A DNA stretch of 64,000 nucleotides from Chloroflexota bacterium (GTDB lineage: Bacteria; Chloroflexota; Anaerolineae; Anaerolineales; Villigracilaceae). The stretch is taken from contig JABFGC010000001.1 of assembly GCA_013112685.1 (NCBI GenBank), forward strand, positions 1,178,001 to 1,242,000, read 5' to 3'. Shown here in pieces: positions 55,116 to 64,000 of the stretch. Within the stretch, counting starts at the first letter, position 1; each line of letters begins with the position of its first letter. The notes beneath the pieces were generated by a model that saw only the letters and a program-made list of their open reading frames with translations, was not told the DNA's origin and ran no database searches. The position numbers and the translations under genes are program-made.

Positions 55116-58100
55116 ATGACCCCTCGCAAATACACCAACCGCCGTTACCTCGACGCCCTCGAAAAGAAAGTCCTCATCTTCGATGGCGCGATGGGAACGA
55201 GCCTGCAACAGCAAAACCTGACCGCCGAGCATTTCGGCGGCGAACAATACAACGGATGCAACGACTACCTCGTCATCTCGTATCCCGAAGCCGTGGAAAA
55301 AGTCCACCGTTCCTTCCTCGAAGTCGGCGTGGACGTCATCGAGACGAACACCTTCCGCTCGAATCGAAGCACGATGAAGGAATATGGCTTGCAAGACCGC
55401 GTGGTCGAAATCAATGAAACCGCGGCATCCCTCGCGCGCCATCTCGCCAATGAATACGCAACACGCACTACGCAACAGAGATTCGTCGCTGGCTCCATCG
55501 GACCGTCGGGCAAACTGCCGTCCACCAACGACCCCGAACTCTCGAACATCGCCTACGATGAATTGGTGGACGTGTTCCGCGAACAAGCCGTCGGTCTCAT
55601 CCAGGGCGGCGTGGACGTCCTGCTCATCGAGACCTCGCAGGACATCCTCGAAGTCAAAGCCGCCATCACCGGCATTCACAAAGCCTTCAGCGAAACGAAT
55701 GTCTACTTGCCGATCCAGGCTCAGGTCACGCTCGATACGACGGGGCGCATGTTACTCGGCACCGACATCAACGCCTCGCTCGCCATCCTCGAAGGCATGG
55801 GCATTGACGTCATCGGTCTCAACTGCTCGACGGGACCCGAACACATGCGCGAGCCGATTCGTTTTCTGGGAGAAAATTCAACGCTTCCCGTTTCGTGCAT
55901 CCCCAACGCGGGTCTGCCGCTCAACGTGGATGGTCAAGCCGTGTACCCGCTCGAACCCGAGCCATACGCGAATGACATGTATGAGTTCGTGACGAAACAT
56001 AATGTCCGAGTTGTCGGCGGCTGTTGCGGAACGACTCCAGCGCATCTCAAATTGCTTGTTGACCGACTCTCCGATTACCAATTACCAAAGACCGACGCCC
56101 CGCGTCGCTCTACGCCCCAGCTTGCCTCTGCCATGTCGGCGATTGCCATGCGACAGGGCCCCTCCGCCCACCCTGATCGGCGAGCGCTGCAACGCGCAGG
56201 GATCGCGCAAGTTCAAGCGGTCGCTGCTCGAAGAAGATTATGACGGCATCCTCGACATCGCGCGCGAACAGGTGGCGGGCGGCGCGCACGCCCTCGACAT
56301 TTCCGTCGCTGTCACCGAGCGCGCAGACGAAGGCGAACTGATGCGCAAGGTGGTCAAGAAATTGCAAATGGGCGTGGATGTTCCGCTCGTGATTGACACC
56401 ACCGAACCCGATGTTCTCGAAATCGCTTTGCAGACCGCGCCTGGGCGGTGTCTGATCAACTCCACGCATCTCGAAGCGGGACGCGAGAAAGCCGATAAAG
56501 TGTTCGGTCTCGCCAAAAAATACAACGCTGCGGTGATCTGTCTCACCATTGACGAAAGTGGCATGGCAAAGACCGCCCAGCGCAAACTGGAAGTGGCGAA
56601 GCGCATCTACGACATCGCCGTCAACGATCACGGACTCAAACCCGAAGACCTCGTCTTCGACGACCTGACCTTCACCCTCGCCACAGGCGACCCCGAATTT
56701 GTGGATTCCGCAAAGGAAACCATCGAAGGCATTCGGCTGATCAAACAAAACCTGCCTGGCGTGATGGCTTCGCTGGGCGTGAGCAATCTCTCGTTCGGTC
56801 TCGCCCCGCAGGCGCGACCCGCGCTCAACTCGGTCATGCTCTATCACTGCGTGCAGGCGGGCTTGGACATGGCAATCGTCAACGCCGCGCACGTCAAGCC
56901 CTACGCCGAAATTGATCCCGAAGAACGCGAACTGTGCGAAGACCTCATCTTCAACCGCCGCGAAGACGCATTGCAGCGTTTCATCCAGCACTTTGAAAAT
57001 GTGGAAGTTTCCGCGGCTTCCAATGTCGCGGACCCCACCGCAGGCATGACTCCTGAACAGCGCCTGCACTGGAAAATCCTGCACCGCCACAAAGACGGCG
57101 TGGAAGCGGATATTGATGAGATCATTGGTAGGCAGGTAGACACGTATACAGGTACACAAGTAGACACGTACACAGGTACACACGGAACACGCGCTACGCA
57201 ACACGAGCTCGCCGTCACCATCCTCAACACTGTCCTCCTTCCCGCCATGAAGGAGGTGGGTGACAAGTTCGGCGCAGGCGAATTGATTCTGCCGTTCGTG
57301 CTGCAATCCGCCGAAGTGATGAAGAAAACCGTCGCGCACCTGGAAAACTATCTTGAAAAGAAAGAGGGCGTTAGCAAAGGTCTGGTTGTGCTGGCGACCG
57401 TCTACGGCGATGTGCATGACATCGGAAAGAATCTTGTCAAAACGATTCTCTCCAACAACGGCTACGATGTAATTGACCTCGGCAAGCAGGTCCCTGCCGA
57501 GACGATCATCACCAAAGCTGTGGAGGTCAACGCCACCGCCATCGGGCTTTCCGCGCTTCTGGTCTCGACCTCCAAGCAGATGCCGCTCATCGTCAATGAA
57601 CTGCACCGCCGCGAACTCGACTTTCCTGTGCTGGTCGGCGGCGCGGCGATCAACCGCCGCTTTGGCAGGAGAATCCTGTTCACCGAAGATGGCAAGCATC
57701 CACGAGCCTGGCGTCTTCTACTGCAAGGACGCTTTTGAGGGTCTCGAAACGATGGGACCAACTCATCGTCCCGGAGAAGCGCGAAGAACTGCTCGCCCGC
57801 ATCCGCCGCGAAGCGGAGGCGGAGATGGGACGCGCCTCCCAGGTGCCGGAACATCGCAAAACGGCAGCCCGCTCCCAGGTCCAGCCAGAGGCGATTAACC
57901 ATCCGCTGAAGTGGGGGCAGCGCATCGTCAAAGACATGCCGCTGGAGATCGTCCTGAAGCATCTCAGTCTCAATGAGTTGTATCGCCTGTCGTGGGGCGC
58001 GAAGAACGCGCACGGGGCGGAATGGGAAAAACTCAAAGCCGAGTTCGATGAACGTCTGGCGCGCATGACCGTGGACGCTTTGCGCGAGAAATGGCTCAAA

Positions 58101-58691
58101 CCACAGGGTGTGTACGGCTACTTCCCCTGCCAGGCGGATGGCGACGATTTGATCATTTACGACCCCGCGACGATTGACACCGCCTCGCCCGATGAATTGA
58201 CGCGCTTCACCTTCCCGCGCCAGCCGTACGATGAACATTTGGCTTTGTCCGATTACTTTGCGTCGGTTGAGTCGGGCAAAATGGATGTGGTTGCATTTCA
58301 AGTGGTGACGGTTGGGCAGGAAGCCACCGGACGCTTCGACAAACTGCAAGCCGCTCACGATTACACCGAAGCCTACTTCACTCACGGTCTCGCCGTTCAA
58401 GCCGCGGAAGCAACGGCGAACTATCTGCACGAACACATCCGCCGTGAATTGGGAATCCCGGAGGGACAGGGCAAACGTTATTCGTGGGGCTATCCCGCCA
58501 TTCCCGAACTCGAAGACCACAAGAAGGTGTTCGAGTTGCTGCCCGCTGTGACAAGCGAACTCGGCATGAGCCTGAGCGCGGCGTATCAATTGATTCCCGA
58601 ACAATCCACCGCGGCGATCATCGTGCATCACAAGGACGCGAAGTATTACAGCGTCGGCGAATCGAGAGTCGAGCAGTTGATGAGATCGTAG
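55116..58691 (+). CDS. metH: Cobalamin-dependent methionine synthase (three frameshifts)
   Basis: About 1190 residues, all four modules in order. Homocysteine domain with zinc ligands GLNCSTG (about 236) and GGCCGTTP (about 302). Folate domain (TLIGERCNAQGS; LVIDTTEP; SNLSFGL). B12 domain with cap and GDVHDIGKN (DxHxxG, about 765), GLSALLVST, VLVGGAA. SAM activation domain with YSWGYPA (about 1121). Shifts near 56153, 57697 and 57758. Repeat tracts lie at 55455-55482, 56071-56090 and 57128-57210, all in linkers or surface positions. The TAG stop belongs to a REP palindrome. Confidence 0.92.
57128..57210 (+). repeat. Octamer and heptamer array in metH linker
   Basis: Six units of period 8 (GTAGACAC, GTATACAG, GTACACAA and repeats) followed by period-7 ACGGAAC/ACGCGCT/ACGCAAC. 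Encodes RQVDTYTGTQVDTYTGT and HGTRATQHE between the folate and B12 modules. Confidence 0.88.
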
Positions 58692-58737
58692 GGCAAATTG
58701 CCAATTTGCCGCAGGTAACGCAAGATGGCATCTTGCG
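58688..58737. repeat. REP palindromes upstream of the REP transposase
   Basis: GTAGGGCAAATTGCCAATTT followed by GCC, then GCAAGATGGCATCTTGC, nested in GTAACGC / GCGTTGCC arms. The first palindrome supplies the metH stop codon (TAG at 58689). Confidence 0.88.
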
Positions 58738-58760
58738 CTACTCGCGTTGCCAAGAACAAC

Positions 58761-59408
58761 ATGAACAACAAACTTTCCTACAAACCTCATTACCGCAGGC
58801 GACTGCCTCATATCCAGCCTGAAGGCGCAACTTTCTTTGTCACCTTCAGGCTGGCAGGATCTTTGCCAGCGGAGGTCGTTGAAAGATTGATGCTGGAACG
58901 GGAAAGAATTAATCGCGAGCTGGAGAAAATCATGAACAAAAAGGAGCGCGCCGAAAAAGCGTATATGGAATCGCGCAGATTTTTTGGAAAATGGGACAAC
59001 GAATTGGATAAATCCACAACAGGCATCGAATATTTATCCGATCCGCGTGTTGCGGATATGGTCGCCGAGAGTTTGCACTTCCGCGACGGCAAAGTGTTTG
59101 ATCTGATTGCATTCTGCATCATGCCCAATCATGGTCATGTTGTTTTTACCCCACTGGAAGAAAAAAAGGACAGGTATTACCCACTTTCAAAAATCATGCA
59201 CTCGTTCAAACGTCATACGGCTCGCGAGGCAAATTTGATCCTTGGCCGTTCAGGTATTTTCTGGCAACACGAAAATTACGACCACTTCATTCGCGACGAC
59301 GCCGATTTGGAAAGGGTTGTAAAATACGTTCTCCACAATCCAGTCAAGGCTGGTCTCGTAAAAGAGCGAACCGATTGGAAATGGAGTTACTGCAAGTACG
59401 ATATGTAG
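58761..59408 (+). CDS. REP-associated tyrosine transposase (RAYT)
   Basis: 215 residues of the Y1/HUH family: FFVTFRLAGSLP, CIMPNHGHVVF with the His-x-His metal motif, the catalytic-Tyr region QHENYDHFIRDDADLERVVKY, and HNPVKAGLVKE. Start at 58761. Such proteins nick and move REP hairpins. It is framed on both sides by related GTAGGGCAAATTG palindromes, and its own TAG stop lies in the right one. Confidence 0.93.
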   Translation: MNNKLSYKPHYRRRLPHIQPEGATFFVTFRLAGSLPAEVVERLMLERERINRELEKIMNKKERAEKAYMESRRFFGKWDNELDKSTTGIEYLSDPRVADMVAESLHFRDGKVFDLIAFCIMPNHGHVVFTPLEEKKDRYYPLSKIMHSFKRHTAREANLILGRSGIFWQHENYDHFIRDDADLERVVKYVLHNPVKAGLVKERTDWKWSYCKYDM

Positions 59409-59431
59409 GGCAAATTGACAATTTGCCCTAC
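59405..59431. repeat. REP palindrome downstream of the REP transposase
   Basis: Perfect 13-bp arms GTAGGGCAAATTG / CAATTTGCCCTAC with one central base. Confidence 0.93.
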
Positions 59432-59442
59432 GGAGCATATCA

Positions 59443-60810
59443 ATGAAACGCGCCCTGCAAACCGCATTCACGTCCTGGCTCGCATTGACCCTGCTGGTCA
59501 TCGCCAGCCTTGCCGTCATTTACCTTCGCAACGGCACGGCGGGACTCAACCTCTTCATTCAGGAATGGCCCCTTTCCAATCTTGCCGTCACCCTCGCTTC
59601 GACCGCCCTCACCTGGTTACTGGCGGGCGCGCTGCTTTACCTGCTTGCCAATGAAAAGATCAACAAAGCCAACGTATGGCTTACGGCTGGATATTTCCTT
59701 GTGACGTTCGTGTACCTGCAAATTCTGCGCGAACGCTTCCGCTACGGGGACTATCACTACTATCTCGAAGCCGCTACAGCCCTTGCCAACAGGCAGCCCC
59801 TTCCCGACACCTACCTTTATCTCCCGCTCTGGGCAACGCTGATTCGGTTCATCGTCCCGCTCGGCGACCAGGGCGTGATGATCGTCTTATGGCTCGTCAA
59901 CGTCATCGCCCTTTCCGCTTTCTACTTTCTGCTTGTCCAGGTTCTTCAACGTTACGATTTCCCCCACCGCCTTTCGGTCGTCATCACCCTCCTCTTCCTC
60001 CTTGTCAACACACCTCTCATGCGGACGCTGGGATTCATCCAGGTCAACCTGTTGGTCATGGATTTGATCCTCCTCAGCCTGCTCGCTATTCCAAAAAACA
60101 CCTTCCTTTCTGCATTGGCGCTTGCGCTTGCGGTTCACCTCAAAACCTCTCCCGTCGTCATTGTGCTGGCGTTTTTACTGGAATTCAACTGGCGCTGGCT
60201 GGCCTGGTTCGCAGCGGCATTTCTCGTCATCGGGCTTTTCCCCGTTGCCGTGAACGGGGTCGAGCCTTATTTCCAATACGTCAACAACGCAGTTCTCCTC
60301 ACGCAAATCCCCGACACGAATTTCCACGATACCTCCTTTGATTCCTTCCTGCGCTTCCTCAACCCCTTCTTTGGGATTCAAATCCAACAAACGCGCATCA
60401 TGGCTTTAGCCGCAAAGGTCCTCCTGCTCATCGCCGCGCTTTTCACGATGACGCAAAATGTCCGCGCCCAATCCTTCTCGAAGGAGAACCGCCTGCTCAA
60501 CGCTGCCCCTGCCTTGTTCATCTTCATGACGCTTGGCTCGCCCATCGTTTGGGATCATCACGGCATGTTCGTCGCGCTTCCCTTTCTGCTCCTGCTCAAG
60601 CGCATACACTCCCCCACGCATTGGATGATATTCCTTGCCGCTTATTTCCTCGAATTCGTCCTGCCGTCCTTCGACTTCTTCCCCTGGTCTTATGGTCGTC
60701 TCTTCGCGCCGCTGATCGTCCTCTGGCTGATGTATGTCACACGCAACAATGACGAGCCCAACCCCTTCATCGCTTCTGCAAATCAATGGCTGGCGAAACT
60801 TGCAGGCTGA
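59443..60810 (+). CDS. GT87-like membrane glycosyltransferase
   Basis: 455 residues, about ten helices. RYGDYHYYLEAATALANRQPLPDTYLYLPLW matches the outer loop of DUF2029/GT87 polyprenyl-phosphate mannosyltransferases. Likely adds sugars to lipid or wall glycans from the outer face. Spaced four bases from the next gene. Confidence 0.82.
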   Translation: MKRALQTAFTSWLALTLLVIASLAVIYLRNGTAGLNLFIQEWPLSNLAVTLASTALTWLLAGALLYLLANEKINKANVWLTAGYFLVTFVYLQILRERFRYGDYHYYLEAATALANRQPLPDTYLYLPLWATLIRFIVPLGDQGVMIVLWLVNVIALSAFYFLLVQVLQRYDFPHRLSVVITLLFLLVNTPLMRTLGFIQVNLLVMDLILLSLLAIPKNTFLSALALALAVHLKTSPVVIVLAFLLEFNWRWLAWFAAAFLVIGLFPVAVNGVEPYFQYVNNAVLLTQIPDTNFHDTSFDSFLRFLNPFFGIQIQQTRIMALAAKVLLLIAALFTMTQNVRAQSFSKENRLLNAAPALFIFMTLGSPIVWDHHGMFVALPFLLLLKRIHSPTHWMIFLAAYFLEFVLPSFDFFPWSYGRLFAPLIVLWLMYVTRNNDEPNPFIASANQWLAKLAG

Positions 60811-60814
60811 ATCC

Positions 60815-62599
60815 ATGCAGAAATATTTTTCAGCCATCGTTTTCGCCTGCATTCTTCTGGCAGGCTTGCTCACCTTCGACCAATACGGCGAAAGTTGGGA
60901 CGACCGTTCGCTGCAAAAATACGCCGAGAAATCCATCCATGCCTACGTCACTTTTCTGCAGGAAGGCGTGGTCAATATCGCGCGCGAAGACCTTGGCTTT
61001 TATGGTCCTTTTTTCGTCATGCTCACGGATTGGCTTTCCAAATCCCTCAGCGCCTTCCTTCCCTTCAGCCTGCCCGACCTGCGCCATCTTGTCTATTTCC
61101 TCACCTGGTTTGCGGGCATCCTCGCTTTTCACTCGCTTGCCAAACGCTGGCTGAGTCAAATCCCAGCCATCGGCGCAACCCTGCTCTTCACCACCCAACC
61201 CGTTCTTTGGGGTCATGCTTTCATCAACCCCAAAGACACACCCTTCCTTTCCCTCTTTCTTCTTTCCTTATCTTTGGGAATCCGAGCCTTTGACTCGCTC
61301 CAGCCGAATCCACCCATTGAACTGAATCCACGCTCCAAACGAATCCTCGCGTTTCTGACGACGTTTTGGCTGGTCTCTGTTTTCTCGCTTTTTATCTTCA
61401 CTGAAAGCATTCACGCCTATATCGAGACGCTCGTCCATTCCGCGCAGGCTGGAAATACTAACCTCTTTTCTTTCGTTGCCAAAGACATTACTGGCATCCC
61501 CGCCGAGACGTACATCCAGCGTTACTTCCTCCTCTTTCTGCAAGCGCGCGCAATCTTCTTTCTTCTTTCCTCTTTCCTCCTCCTTTTCGCCTGGCATAAA
61601 CTCAACCCCCAATTACCAATTGCTCTAATTACTGTTTTTTCCCCCGCCCTCCTGCTGGGCTTCACCACCTCCACCCGCATCCTCGGACCGTTCGCAGGCT
61701 TGCTGGTCGCGTATTATGTGCTGCGCGCCAAAGGAAAACAAACCCTGACAGCGCTTGGCATGTATGCCGTTGTTGCCGTCATCGCCGCCTACCTCACCTG
61801 GCCCTATCTGTGGATGAATCCGATCCCGCGTTTCCTGGAAAGCCTGCGCGAGATGTCGCTCTATCCCTGGCAGGGGATGGTGCTGTTCAACGGTTCGACT
61901 TATTCAATAACCGGCCTTCCCGCTTCGTATTTGCCCGTCCTCCTTGCCGTCCAGTTGACCGAACCGGCCTGGTTGTTGTCTGCGGCTGGATGGTTGGCAG
62001 CAACTCTCGGCAAGGAAAAGAAGCGCGGACTCGTCGTGCTGTCGCTCTTGTGGTTTGTCGTCTCTCTCGTTGCATTGATCCTCCTGCGTGTCCCGTTGTA
62101 CGATAACTTCCGTCAAATCCTCTTCATCCTGCCACCGGTTTTTTTGATGGCAGGCGTTGCATTTGAACGGATAAAGAATGTAAAATGGCAAGCCGCGTTG
62201 ATCGCGCTCTCGCTGCTGCCGGGCTTGATCGGAATCATCTCGCTCCATCCGTACGAGTATATTTATTACAATAGTTTTATCGGCGGCGTGAGCGGAGCGC
62301 AGGGACGCTTCGAGACCGATTACTGGGCGACATCCTACCGCGAGGCGGCGGAGTACGTGAACGGCGTCGCTTCACCGAACGCAAACATCTGGGTGGAGGG
62401 ACCGGCGCATTTGTTTTCGTTGTTCGCGCGCGAGGATTTGAGAGTGTATTCGTCGGGCGAAACGGAGCGCGCGGAGAGTTACGAGTACGTCGTGACCATC
62501 ACGCGCTATAACTTCGCTGAAACCGTTTACCCCGGCGCGGAGGTTGTGCATCGAATTGCGCGCGGCGGCGCGGTGTTGACTGTCATCAAAAAACCGTAA
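60815..62599 (+). CDS. GT39/PMT-like membrane glycosyltransferase
   Basis: 594 residues, about eleven helices; opening loop FDQYGESWDDRSLQKYAEKSI carries the acidic pair of the PMT/ArnT clan (GT-C fold), and the C-terminal outer domain begins near FIGGVSGAQGRFETDYW. Start at 60815 is chosen over 60734, which overlaps the upstream gene. The heptamer-like ATTACCAATTGCTCTAATTA (61610 region) is read in frame at LNPQLPIALIT. Operon with the GT87-like gene. Confidence 0.82.
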   Translation: MQKYFSAIVFACILLAGLLTFDQYGESWDDRSLQKYAEKSIHAYVTFLQEGVVNIAREDLGFYGPFFVMLTDWLSKSLSAFLPFSLPDLRHLVYFLTWFAGILAFHSLAKRWLSQIPAIGATLLFTTQPVLWGHAFINPKDTPFLSLFLLSLSLGIRAFDSLQPNPPIELNPRSKRILAFLTTFWLVSVFSLFIFTESIHAYIETLVHSAQAGNTNLFSFVAKDITGIPAETYIQRYFLLFLQARAIFFLLSSFLLLFAWHKLNPQLPIALITVFSPALLLGFTTSTRILGPFAGLLVAYYVLRAKGKQTLTALGMYAVVAVIAAYLTWPYLWMNPIPRFLESLREMSLYPWQGMVLFNGSTYSITGLPASYLPVLLAVQLTEPAWLLSAAGWLAATLGKEKKRGLVVLSLLWFVVSLVALILLRVPLYDNFRQILFILPPVFLMAGVAFERIKNVKWQAALIALSLLPGLIGIISLHPYEYIYYNSFIGGVSGAQGRFETDYWATSYREAAEYVNGVASPNANIWVEGPAHLFSLFAREDLRVYSSGETERAESYEYVVTITRYNFAETVYPGAEVVHRIARGGAVLTVIKKP

Positions 62600-62604
62600 A
62601 CATT

Positions 62605-62639
62605 CAGACCCTAAAGGTTTCCGAAACCTTTAGGGTCTG
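62605..62639. repeat. Perfect palindrome (17-bp arms) after the glycosyltransferases
   Basis: CAGACCCTAAAGGTTTC, one base, then its complement. Related in wording to the small palindrome that ends the MoaD-like gene at 19932. No T-run, so a dispersed repeat rather than a clear terminator. Confidence 0.85.
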
Positions 62640-62656
62640 GGAATAAAAGAGAACCC

Positions 62657-64000
62657 ATGAACCTGATTGAAAAACTTTCCCAAAAAACCCTGCTCGCCGA
62701 CGGCGCAATGGGCACCATGCTCCATGCGCGCGGCATCGGCTTCGACCAATGTTTCGACGAGCTGAACCTGACCAATCCCGCCGTTGTCGCGGAAATACAC
62801 CGCGAATACATCGAAGCAGGCGCGGAGTTGATCATCACCAACACCTTCGGCGCGAATCGTTATAAGTTGTCCAAGCACGGCTTGCAGGACGATGTCGTGG
62901 AAATCAACCGCGCGGGCGTGGAACTTGCCAAGCGCGTCGTGGCAGCGTCGTTCAAGGATGTACTCATCGCGGGCGACGTGGGTCCGCTGGGGGTGAGAAT
63001 CGCTCCCTACGGCAGAGTCAAGCTCGAGGAGGCGCGTGAGGCGTTCGCGGAGCAGATTCAAGCCCTGGCAGAAGCGGGCGCAGACTTGATCGTCATCGAG
63101 ACCATGTCCGACCTGTACGAAATCAAGGAGGCGATCACGGCGGCAAAGGAAAATTGTTCCCTGCCCGTTGTCGCATCCGTAACGTTCACCCGCGACGACC
63201 GCACTTTGCTTGGCGACGATCCGATCAAAGTGGCGCGAAGAATTTCCGAGGCGGGCGCGGATGTGATCGGCGTCAACTGCTCCGGCGGACCTTCGCAATT
63301 GCTTCGCATCCTCAAACAAATGCGGCAGGCGGAACCGAATGCAAGATTTTGGGTGAAACCAAACGCGGGCTGGCCCGAGCAGGTCAGCGGGCGAATCATG
63401 TACCCTGCTGATGCCGATTACTTCGGCGATTACGCGCTGTCGTTCCGCGAGGCGGGCGCGCATATCGTGGGTGGCTGCTGCGGCACCACGCCCCAGCACA
63501 TTGTTGCCATGAAAAAGGCGTTGAGTTCCGCTCCCGCCGTTTCCGTTGCGGATATCACCGTCCTGCCGGTGGATGAAATCTCCGCCGAGCCAGCCGAACA
63601 GCCCACCCAGTTCGCGCAAAAACTTGCCAGCGGAAAATTCTGCATCAGCGTCGAGATGGATCCGCCGCGCGGGCTTTCGACCCACAAACTGCTGGCGGGC
63701 GCGTCCCTCCTGCACGACTCAGGCGCGGATGTGATCAACGTGGCAGACAGCCCCATGGCGCGCATGAGAATGTCTGCCTGGGCGGTGTGCGATGTGGTGC
63801 AGCGTCGGGTTGGCGTCGAGACCACCCTGCACTTCCCGACTCGCGGGCGCAATCTCCTGCGCGTGCAGGGCGACCTGCTTGCGGCGCATGCCATCGGCTG
63901 CGGAATGTGTTCGTCGTGATGGGCGATCCAACCTCCATTGGCGATTATCCCGAAGCCACCGATAACTACGACCTTGTCCCGTCGGGTCTCATCAAACTCA
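62657..64000 (+). CDS. Homocysteine S-methyltransferase / methylenetetrahydrofolate reductase (3' partial, frameshifted)
   Basis: Bifunctional YitJ-type protein. Residues 1-290: homocysteine methyltransferase (LADGAMGTML; GVNCSGGP and GGCCGTTP zinc Cys). From about 325: MTHFR barrel (FCISVEMDPPRG; DVINVADSPMARM). One missing base near 63903 stops the frame; the next continues LRNVFVVMGDPTSIGDYPE past the window end. Together with metH it makes and uses methyl-folate for methionine. Confidence 0.9.

Noticed and set aside
56110..57699. 529-codon minus-strand ORF over metH
   Set aside because: Shadow of metH; composition follows the codon pattern of the real strand and no family is recognisable.

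Overview
The window looks like a chromosome segment of a Chloroflexota bacterium, most likely class Anaerolineae. That is an inference from gene content and style: moderately GC-rich genes, GAF-rich sensor kinases, a TPP-riboswitch thiamine importer, DUF1800/DUF1501 pairs, tungsten enzymes, and a very high load of short palindromes and tandem heptamers. No rRNA, tRNA or CRISPR array was seen. About twenty single-base frameshifts fall in otherwise well conserved genes (kinase, pfk, AOR, metH, tupB and others). This looks more like consensus error in a long-read or metagenome assembly than like mass gene decay, so these genes are annotated end to end with the shifts noted.

Layout. 1-4.7 kb: multi-GAF histidine kinase (5' end outside the window), CheY-like receiver and alpha/beta hydrolase. 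4.7-10 kb: promoter, TPP riboswitch and terminator, then thiN-thiB-thiP-thiQ and a DUF402 gene. 10-16 kb: small membrane proteins, phosphofructokinase, and a polar amino-acid ABC importer. 16-22.4 kb: M29 aminopeptidase, then a tungsten-enzyme locus (radical SAM maturase, Phd/PIN toxin-antitoxin pair, two MoaD-like proteins, aldehyde ferredoxin oxidoreductase). 22.5-24.7 kb: two-domain oxidoreductase. 24.7-34.7 kb: a mobile-element hot spot. In it a TIR/formylglycine-generating-enzyme-like fusion gene is cut by two unrelated insertion sequences; the spot also holds a DUF4258/DUF2283 pair, a hydroxyproline-type epimerase with a DapA-family partner, a PIN toxin pair, and two abutting insertion sequences.

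34.7-46.7 kb: ECF sigma/anti-sigma pair, membrane proteins, DUF1800 and DUF1501 genes, zinc-finger membrane protein, HDAC-family deacetylase, lipoprotein, NYN nuclease, OsmC, YkvA, and a sugar dehydrogenase. 47-50.6 kb: tungstate importer tupABC and its probable regulator, functionally tied to the tungsten enzyme 27 kb away. 50.6-58.7 kb: SAM riboswitch with two small genes, then an AT-rich island (toxin-antitoxin plus a nuclease-like gene split by an insertion sequence), then cobalamin-dependent metH. 58.7-64 kb: a REP-associated transposase framed by its own palindromes, two membrane glycosyltransferases, and a second homocysteine methyltransferase fused to methylenetetrahydrofolate reductase that runs off the window.

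The most unusual feature is the repeat ecology. Period-7 tandem repeats of several unrelated words occur between genes, in frame inside at least eight proteins, and in the loop of the SAM riboswitch. Palindromic elements lie inside thiQ and the epimerase gene and supply the stop codons of metH, the REP transposase and one MoaD-like gene. A 132-bp MITE has landed between the tungstate regulator and tupA.
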